Of a stretch of DNA of 10,255 bases, positions 5,461 through 10,255 are shown piece by piece. Within the stretch, counting starts at the first letter, position 1. Each line of letters begins with the position of its first letter. The DNA is taken from assembly GCA_016867955.1 (NCBI GenBank), contig VGIE01000047.1:1-10255 (forward strand). Reading direction: 5' to 3'. Made by a program: the position numbers and the translations under genes. Source of the DNA: Betaproteobacteria bacterium (GTDB lineage Bacteria > Pseudomonadota > Gammaproteobacteria > Burkholderiales > SG8-39). The notes beneath the pieces were generated by a model, which was not told the DNA's origin, made no database searches, and worked only from the letters and a program-made list of their open reading frames with translations.

Positions 5461-5508
5461 GCTGATCTCCTCCTCAAGAAATTGGCCTTCGAGCCCCCGG
5501 TGCGCCGT

Positions 5509-5514
5509 ACTATA
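5509..5514 (-). promoter_or_regulatory. Possible -10 element for the solute-binding protein gene
   Basis: On the minus strand this reads TATAGT, one base from the -10 consensus, about 49 nt before ATG 5460. The divergent gap to trmB is only 74 bp. No good -35 hexamer lies 16-18 nt upstream; the best, TTGCTT, is at 14 nt spacing. The call is tentative. Confidence 0.3.
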
Positions 5515-5534
5515 CCGCGCCTGAAAGAAAGCAA

Positions 5535-6230
5535 TTGAACACACCCGCCCCCCCGGCGCGACGCTCCATCCGCAGCTTCGTGCTGCGCCAGGGCCGCGCA
5601 TCCAGCGCCCAGCAGCGCGCGCACCAGAAGCTGCTGCCGATGTTCGGCATCGCGTACGCGGCGCAGAAGCTGTCGCTCGACTCGGCCTTCGGCCGCGCCG
5701 CGCCGAAGATCCTCGAAATCGGCTTCGGCATGGGCGAGACCACCGCGGCCATCGCCGCCGCCAACCCCGACAAGGATTATCTCGGCATCGAAGTGCACAC
5801 CCCGGGCGTGGGCAGCCTGCTGAAGCAGATCGGCGAGCGCGGCCTCACCAACCTGCGCATCATCCAGCATGACGCCGTCGAGGTGCTCGAGTCCATGCTC
5901 GCGCCGGAGTCGCTGGACGGCGTGCACATCTTCTTCCCCGACCCCTGGCCGAAGAAGCGCCACCACAAGCGCCGCCTGCTGCAGCCGCCACTGGTGGTGC
6001 TGCTCGCCTCGCGCATGAAGCCCGGCGCCTACCTGCACACCGCCACCGACTGGGGCGAGTACGCCGAGCAGATGCTGCAGGTGCTCTGCGCCGAACCGAC
6101 GCTGCAGAACACCGCGCGGGACGCTTCGGGTTTCGTGCCCCGCCCCGACTACCGCCCGCAGACCAAGTTCGAGACGCGGGGGCTCAAGCTCGGCCACGAG
6201 GTATGGGACCTGTTATTCAGGAAGCGGTAG
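5535..6230 (+). CDS. tRNA (guanine-N7-)-methyltransferase TrmB (231 aa)
   Basis: SAM-dependent Rossmann methyltransferase that makes m7G46 in the variable loop of many tRNAs. Seen: IRSFVLRQGR near the N terminus as in other TrmB proteins, SAM motif ILEIGFGMGETT at 59-70, acidic YLGIEVH at 82-88, and the signature FFPDPWPKKRHHKRRL at 133-148. TATDWGEYA follows at 169-177, and the C-terminal TKFETRGLKLGHEVWDL segment at 210-226. Length is normal (about 230-240). The start is TTG 5535; the only other start before the core would be Met36, which would delete conserved residues. The Shine-Dalgarno is weak (GAAAG about 8 nt upstream). It diverges from the solute-binding protein gene. Confidence 0.96.
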   Translation: MNTPAPPARRSIRSFVLRQGRASSAQQRAHQKLLPMFGIAYAAQKLSLDSAFGRAAPKILEIGFGMGETTAAIAAANPDKDYLGIEVHTPGVGSLLKQIGERGLTNLRIIQHDAVEVLESMLAPESLDGVHIFFPDPWPKKRHHKRRLLQPPLVVLLASRMKPGAYLHTATDWGEYAEQMLQVLCAEPTLQNTARDASGFVPRPDYRPQTKFETRGLKLGHEVWDLLFRKR

Positions 6231-6293
6231 GCGATCGCAGGACGCAGCGTGCAGGCCGCGCGAGCGCGCGAAGCATCGCGGCACCCTCGCCTC

Positions 6294-7097
6294 CTATGCC
6301 CCCAACTTCCTCGCCAGGTCCGCGAAATCGGCCGCATTCACATCGAAGCGCTTCTCGGGCCTGACGTCCTTGAGCGCCGGGTCGCCGAACTCCAGGGGCC
6401 GCTGCACGAAGGCGGTGCGCAGGCCGGCAGCGGCGGCGGCATCGAGGTCGCTCTTGTGCGCGGCCACCATCATCAGCTCGCCCGGCCGCAGCCCGAGCAG
6501 ACGCGCGGCGCCGAGGTAGACCTCGCGATCCGGCTTGTAGTGGCGGAACAATTCCGCCGACAACACGCAGTCCCAGGGCAGGCCGGCGTGCCGTGCCATG
6601 TTCACCAGCAGCGCCATGTTGCCGTTGGACAGCGTGGCGATGAGCAGCTTCTTCTTCAGCCGCGCCAGCCCCTTGACCGCGTCTGGCCAGGGCTTCAGGC
6701 GGTGCCAGACGCGGTTGAACGCGTCCTTTTCCGCCTCGCTCAGCGAAGTGATGCGCTGCCTGGCCAGCAGCTCTGCGAGGATCATGCGGTTCAGCACATC
6801 GATGCTGGTCCAGGGCAGCTCGCCGCGGCGCACGCGATCCATGGCCGGGGCATAGCCGGCACGCCAGTCGTCGGCGAAGCCCGGCCAGTCCACGGAGAGC
6901 CGCTTGCGTCGACCCAGCGCGCGCCCCTCGGCGATGACGCTGCCGCGCCAGTCGACCACGGTGCCGAATACGTCGAACACCAGCGCCTGCACGTCCTTCA
7001 ACGTTCTTGAAGATGCGAGGGGAGACCTCCGCTCGCGCGCCCCTGCATCAGGGTGCCTGGCGGCAATTCCGTCAGGCCCTTTTGACTTCCCTTTCAT
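6294..7097 (-). CDS. HAD hydrolase, haloacid dehalogenase type II-like (267 aa)
   Basis: A HAD-superfamily protein of the (S)-2-haloacid dehalogenase type. Such enzymes replace the halogen of short 2-haloacids with hydroxyl through an aspartyl ester, but the true substrate here is unproven. Seen: motif I FDVFGTVVDWR at 41-51 with nucleophile D42 and T46, motif II LSNG at 156-159 with S157, motif III K188 in HYKPD, and motif IV VAAHKSDLDAA at 211-221 with D217. GGAGGA (7104-7109) sits one base or less from ATG 7103 but six bases from ATG 7097, so 7097 is chosen. About 32 residues precede the usual family start; they are basic, look disordered and match no family motif. TTG at residue 33 is an alternative start. 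It follows hemW by 39 nt on the same strand and is probably the last gene of that unit. Confidence 0.88.
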   Translation of the reverse strand: MKGKSKGPDGIAARHPDAGARERRSPLASSRTLKDVQALVFDVFGTVVDWRGSVIAEGRALGRRKRLSVDWPGFADDWRAGYAPAMDRVRRGELPWTSIDVLNRMILAELLARQRITSLSEAEKDAFNRVWHRLKPWPDAVKGLARLKKKLLIATLSNGNMALLVNMARHAGLPWDCVLSAELFRHYKPDREVYLGAARLLGLRPGELMMVAAHKSDLDAAAAAGLRTAFVQRPLEFGDPALKDVRPEKRFDVNAADFADLARKLGA

Positions 7098-7103
7098 CGC
7101 CAT

Positions 7104-7109
7104 TCCTCC
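7104..7109 (-). promoter_or_regulatory. Ribosome binding site that fixes the HAD gene start
   Basis: The minus strand reads GGAGGA here. Two in-frame ATGs follow, at 7103 and 7097. The first leaves no spacer; the second leaves six bases, the normal distance. The start two codons in is therefore favoured. Confidence 0.7.
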
Positions 7110-7136
7110 GCCGCGCCCCGTCGCGACTGTGCCCCT

Positions 7137-8393
7137 TCAGCGCAGCGGCCGCAAGGGCTGGATCGGCGCCCGTGCCTTGGCCGGCACTGACGCCGGGAGG
7201 AACAGTTCCAGCAGGTCGTTGAGGAAGCGGCGCCCGAGCGGCGTCGGCCGGATGCGCTCGTGGCTGCGCTCGATGAGGCCGCGCTCCTCGGCCTGCGCCA
7301 GCGGCTTTGCCGCCGCGCTGATCGGCAGGCCGGTGCGCTCGGCGAACATCGCCACCGGAAATCCCTCGGTCAGGCGCAGCGCGTTCATCATGAATTCGAA
7401 CGGCAGGTCGCGCACGCCCACGGCCTGCTCCTGGCTGACGGCGGAGCCATTCGCCAGTTCCTCGGCATAACTCTTCGGCAGCTTGAAGCGCGCCTGGCGC
7501 AGGATGCGGTCGGGGAACGACAGCTTGGAATGCGCGCCGGCGCCGATGCCGAGGTAATCGCCGAACTGCCAGTAATTCAGGTTGTGGCGGCATTCGCGCC
7601 CGGGCTGTGCAAAGGCCGAGGTCTCGTAGTTCGCGAAGCCCGCGGCCGACAGGCGCGCCGCGATCGCCTCCTGCATCGCGGCCGAGAGATCGTCGTCGAG
7701 CAAGGGCGGCGGCTGGGTGTGGAACAGCGTGTTGGGCTCCAGCGCCAGGTGATAGAGCGACAGGTGGCTGGTGCCGCAGCTGATCGCCGCCCTGCAATCG
7801 GCGTCCGCCTCGGCCAGCGTCTGCTCCGGCAGCGCGTACATCAGGTCGAGATTGATGTTGTCGAAGTGGCGCGAGGCGATCTCGATGGCGCGCCAGGCCT
7901 CGCTGTCGTCGTGGATGCGCCCCAGCGCCTTGAGGTGCGCCGGGTTGAAGCTCTGGATGCCGATCGAGAGGCGGTTGATGCCCGCCGCGCGGTAGTCGCG
8001 GAACTTCTCCGCCTCGAAGGTGCCGGGATTGGCCTCCAGCGTGGCTTCGCAATCGGCATCCAGGGTCAGCCGCGCGCGGAACGCCGCGAGCAGGCGGTCG
8101 ATGGTCGCCGCCGGGAACAGGCTGGGCGTGCCGCCGCCGAAGAAGATGCTGTAGACGCGCCGTCCCCAGATCAGCGGCAGCGCGTGCTCGAGGTCACGGA
8201 TAAGCGCCTCGGCGTAGGCCTCGTCGGCCAGCGCGCCGCGCAGTTCATGCGAATTGAAATCGCAGTAGGGGCATTTCTTCACGCACCAGGGCATGTGCAC
8301 ATAGAGCGCGAGCGGCGGCAGCGCCGCCAGGTGCACCTCCCCGGGGCTCGCGGGCAGCGCCACGCGCGTCGAGATCGGTCCCGCGGCAGGCAT
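7137..8393 (-). CDS. Radical SAM haem chaperone HemW (418 aa)
   Basis: A radical-SAM family protein long annotated as coproporphyrinogen III oxidase-like. Characterised HemW binds haem and delivers it to membrane proteins instead of making it. Seen: YVHMPWCVKKCPYCDFNSH at 31-49 with C37, C41 and C44 as the 4Fe-4S ligands. The residue two after C44 is Phe, not the Cys of true HemN, which separates HemW from HemN. GGGTPSLF lies at 86-93, LSIGIQSFN at 142-150, and the C-terminal HemN-type domain runs through GIGAGAHS at 282-289. It is somewhat longer than E. coli HemW (378 aa), with about 25 extra N-terminal residues and a Pro/Ala-rich tail after 400. GGAGG lies seven bases before ATG 8393. rdgB lies upstream, the arrangement also seen in E. 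coli. Confidence 0.95.
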   Translation of the reverse strand: MPAAGPISTRVALPASPGEVHLAALPPLALYVHMPWCVKKCPYCDFNSHELRGALADEAYAEALIRDLEHALPLIWGRRVYSIFFGGGTPSLFPAATIDRLLAAFRARLTLDADCEATLEANPGTFEAEKFRDYRAAGINRLSIGIQSFNPAHLKALGRIHDDSEAWRAIEIASRHFDNINLDLMYALPEQTLAEADADCRAAISCGTSHLSLYHLALEPNTLFHTQPPPLLDDDLSAAMQEAIAARLSAAGFANYETSAFAQPGRECRHNLNYWQFGDYLGIGAGAHSKLSFPDRILRQARFKLPKSYAEELANGSAVSQEQAVGVRDLPFEFMMNALRLTEGFPVAMFAERTGLPISAAAKPLAQAEERGLIERSHERIRPTPLGRRFLNDLLELFLPASVPAKARAPIQPLRPLR

Positions 8394-8404
8394 CAGGCGC
8401 CCTC

Positions 8405-8468
8405 CGTCTTTCGCGCCGGCTTCACGGCGCTTTCTCGGTCATTCGCGCCGGCTTCACGGCGCTTCCTC
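8405..8468 (-). repeat. 32-bp tandem duplication across the rdgB stop codon
   Basis: Two adjacent 32-bp units, 8437-8468 and 8405-8436, match at 29 of 32 positions; the 23-bp core is identical (8442-8464 and 8410-8432). The first unit contains the last codons and TGA of rdgB; the second repeats them out of frame in the rdgB-hemW gap. Each unit also holds an inverted repeat GCGCCG-TGAAGC-CGGCGC, so the RNA would show two successive short hairpins. No U-tract follows, so it is not a standard terminator. Confidence 0.9.
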
Positions 8469-9104
8469 TTTCAGCCGCGCCAGCAGGCGGCGCAGCGCCT
8501 TGCCGCGATGGCTGAGCACATTCTTCTGCTCGGGGTCGAGCTCCGCGGCGGTCTTGCCGACATCGCGCAGGAAGAAATGCGGGTCGTAGCCGAAGCCATT
8601 GGTGCCGCGCGGCGCGTCGATGATCTCGCCGTTCCACAGGCCGTCGGCGATGAGCGGCTCCGGGTCGTCGCCATGGCGCACCAGCACGATGGCTGCGTAG
8701 TAGTGCGCCGCGCGGTCCGGCTGGTCGCGCAGCAGCGCCAGCAGCTTGCGGTTGTTCAGCGCGTCCTGCGAATCACGGCCGGCGGCCGCCGCGGCAGCCA
8801 CCCCATCCGCCGCAAAGCGCGCCGAATGCACGCCCGGTTCGCCGCCCAGCGCGCGCACGCAGATGCCCGAGTCATCGGCCATCGCCGGCAATCGCGCCTG
8901 CCGGCTCGCATGGCGCGCCTTGGCCAGCGCGTTCTCGACGAAAGTGCCATGCGGCTCATCGGCATCGGCGATGCCGAGCGCCGATTGCGCAATGAGCTCG
9001 ATGCCCAGCGGCGCGAACATCTGGGCGAATTCGCGCAGCTTGCCGGGGTTGGAGGAGGCGAGAACGATTTGCTTCACGCGATCGGTTTCCTGGGTCGGTT
9101 TCAT
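8454..9104 (-). CDS. XTP/dITP diphosphatase RdgB (216 aa)
   Basis: A HAM1/ITPA-family pyrophosphatase. It hydrolyses XTP, ITP and dITP to monophosphates, keeping deaminated purines out of DNA and RNA. Seen: substrate loop ASSNPGKLREF at 16-26, FVENALAKA at 55-63, catalytic acidic segment ADDSGICV at 76-83, GGEPGVHSARF at 87-97, GFGYDPHFF at 170-178, and the base-recognition end LSHRGKAL at 197-204. It is slightly longer than typical (about 195-200 aa), with a nine-residue N-terminal lead. ATG 9104 has AAGG three bases before it; GTG at codon 10 is an alternative that would give the common family start. hemW lies downstream, probably co-transcribed. Confidence 0.96.
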   Translation of the reverse strand: MKPTQETDRVKQIVLASSNPGKLREFAQMFAPLGIELIAQSALGIADADEPHGTFVENALAKARHASRQARLPAMADDSGICVRALGGEPGVHSARFAADGVAAAAAAGRDSQDALNNRKLLALLRDQPDRAAHYYAAIVLVRHGDDPEPLIADGLWNGEIIDAPRGTNGFGYDPHFFLRDVGKTAAELDPEQKNVLSHRGKALRRLLARLKEEAP

Positions 9105-9188
9105 GCGCCTTGATTGGTGCGGGGCTTCTCAGGGTCGAGGCGCGCCGGCGACGCCGACAGCCCGTCCGGCCGCGCGGCCCGGGGATGG

Positions 9189-10255
9189 TCAGGCACGTCC
9201 GTAGCGGTCCTCGAAGCGCACGATGTCGTCCTCGCCGAGATAGTCGCCGGTCTGCACCTCGATCAGCTCGAGGGGCACCTCTCCCGGATTCTCCAGCGAG
9301 TGCCGCGTTTCGCGCGGGATGTAGATCGATTCGTTCTCGGAGATATCATGCATCTCCGTGCCGATGAGCACGCGCGCGGTGCCCGCCACCACCACCCAGT
9401 GCTCGGCGCGGCGATGGTGCAGCTGCACCGACAGCCCCTCGCCGGGTTTGACTACCAGATGCTTGACCTTGTAGCGCGCGCCCTCCTGCAGCGCGTCGTA
9501 GCTGCCCCACGGCCGGTGCACCTTGCGGTGCAGGGTCGCCTCTGGATGGCCGTTCTCCGTCAGGCGGCCGACGAGGCGCTTCAAGTCCTGCGCACCAGCG
9601 CGGTCGGTGACCAGCACGGCATCAGAGGTCTCGACCACCACAAGGTCGCTGACCCCGGAGAGGCCGACCAGCCGGCTGCCGGCATGGACGTAATTGCCCG
9701 CTCCGCCCTCGACCAGCGCCTTGCCGGCCAGAGCGTTGTCAGCCGAATCGCGCGAAGAGATCTGCCACAGGGCATCCCACGACCCGAGGTCGGACCAGCC
9801 GGCGTCCAGGGGAACCATTGCCGCTCGGCTGGTCTTCTCCATCACGGCGTAGTCGATGGAATCCGCCGGGCTCGCCGCGAAGGCGGCGCTGTCGATGCGC
9901 AGGAAATCCAGGTCCCTGCGCGCCGCCTCGAGCGCGGCCGCGCAGGCCTTCAGCATGGCGGGCGCGTGGCGCGCCAGCTCGTCGAGGAACACCGAGGCGC
10001 GGAAGACGAACATGCCGCTGTTCCAGTAATAGCCGCCGTCGGCCAGGAACGCCTCGGCAGTCGCGCGATCCGGCTTCTCGACGAAGCGGCCGACCGCGCA
10101 GCCGCCATGGCGCGCGGCGGCGCCGGCCTTGATGTAGCCGTAACCGGTCTCGGGCCGCGTCGGCCGCACGCCGAACGTGACCAGGCTGCCGGCCTCCGCC
10201 TCCCGGGCTGCCACGGCCACTGCGGCGCGGAACGCCGCCGCATCGTCGATGACAT
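9189..10255 (-). CDS. Mannose-1-phosphate guanylyltransferase / mannose-6-phosphate isomerase (5' end cut)
   Basis: A bifunctional type II PMI-GMP enzyme that supplies GDP-mannose for polysaccharide or LPS synthesis. The frame stays open to the window edge (VIDDAAAFRAAVAVAA just before and across GTG 10220), so GTG 10220 is not a start; roughly the first quarter, with the nucleotide-binding GGxGxRLWPxSR signature, lies outside. Seen: TFGVRPTRPETGYGYI, GRFVEKPD, YYWNSGMFVF, SIDYAVMEK and GWSDLGSWDAL of the nucleotidyltransferase. The C-terminal cupin isomerase follows: HRPWGSYD, VQLHHRRAEHWVVV with metal-binding His/Glu, and YIPRETRHSLENPG. It is the most upstream gene of the minus-strand run, 84 nt before rdgB. 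Also named algA, xanB or cpsB in other genera. Confidence 0.95.
   Translation of the reverse strand, partial: VIDDAAAFRAAVAVAAREAEAGSLVTFGVRPTRPETGYGYIKAGAAARHGGCAVGRFVEKPDRATAEAFLADGGYYWNSGMFVFRASVFLDELARHAPAMLKACAAALEAARRDLDFLRIDSAAFAASPADSIDYAVMEKTSRAAMVPLDAGWSDLGSWDALWQISSRDSADNALAGKALVEGGAGNYVHAGSRLVGLSGVSDLVVVETSDAVLVTDRAGAQDLKRLVGRLTENGHPEATLHRKVHRPWGSYDALQEGARYKVKHLVVKPGEGLSVQLHHRRAEHWVVVAGTARVLIGTEMHDISENESIYIPRETRHSLENPGEVPLELIEVQTGDYLGEDDIVRFEDRYGRA

Noticed and set aside
4201..5538. 445-codon plus-strand open frame opposite the solute-binding protein
   Set aside because: Antisense shadow. The minus strand has a strong Shine-Dalgarno, a signal peptide and family sequence.
6231..6293. 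GC-rich repeats between trmB and the HAD gene as a terminator
   Set aside because: Only short CG alternations and a GCGATCGC palindrome are visible, with no stem plus U-tract.
7260..9113. 617-codon plus-strand open frame, the longest in the window
   Set aside because: It is antisense to hemW and rdgB across both genes and their gap. The sequence is low-complexity Arg/Gln/Val-rich, a typical GC-driven shadow, while both minus-strand genes carry diagnostic motifs.
9168..9179. GGCCGCGCGGCC palindrome between manC and rdgB as a terminator
   Set aside because: The palindrome is too short for a stable hairpin with a loop, has no U-tract, and sits inside a probable operon. Such strings are common at this GC content.

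Overview
This is a GC-rich window (roughly two thirds G+C by eye) from a bacterium, most likely a proteobacterium. Bacterial tRNAs with encoded CCA ends and clear Shine-Dalgarno sites support this. The set thiS-thiG, trmB, hemW and rdgB recalls a neighbourhood I know from Pseudomonas and other Gammaproteobacteria. I cannot place it below class level.

Positions 1-722 hold no protein gene. They contain four tRNA-Gly-related elements: two intact, convergent tRNA-Gly(CCC) genes (221-294 on plus, 463-536 on minus) flanked by two aberrant copies (42-114 and 644-722). The whole block is a large imperfect inverted repeat whose matching landmarks pair around position 379. The outer element at 42-114 is a 73-bp quasi-palindrome made of two tRNA-Gly 5' halves facing each other. 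The one at 644-722 is a full-length tRNA-like sequence with a 6-nt insertion just after the CCC anticodon, which closes the anticodon loop into a 9-bp hairpin. This block is the least ordinary part of the window.

Positions 853-2067 (minus) encode a lone cytochrome P450 with an atypical I-helix. Divergent from it are thiS and thiG (plus), which supply the sulfur carrier and the thiazole synthase of thiamine biosynthesis. thiS has no ATG at the expected place. Next, on the minus strand, come a periplasmic solute-binding protein without any transporter partner (4372-5460) and a short-chain dehydrogenase-like protein whose catalytic tyrosine is replaced by glutamine (3544-4293). They probably form a two-gene unit placed between thiG and trmB.

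trmB (5535-6230, plus) makes the tRNA m7G46 methyltransferase. Facing it is a four-gene minus-strand run: manC (cut by the right edge), rdgB, hemW and a type II haloacid-dehalogenase-like HAD hydrolase, with gaps of 84, about 60 and 39 nt. It combines GDP-mannose precursor supply, nucleotide-pool sanitation and a haem chaperone. A 32-bp tandem duplication lies across the rdgB stop codon.

No mobile-element gene, CRISPR array or recognisable defence or biosynthetic system is present. The unusual signals are the rearranged tRNA-Gly block and several proteins with substituted key residues.
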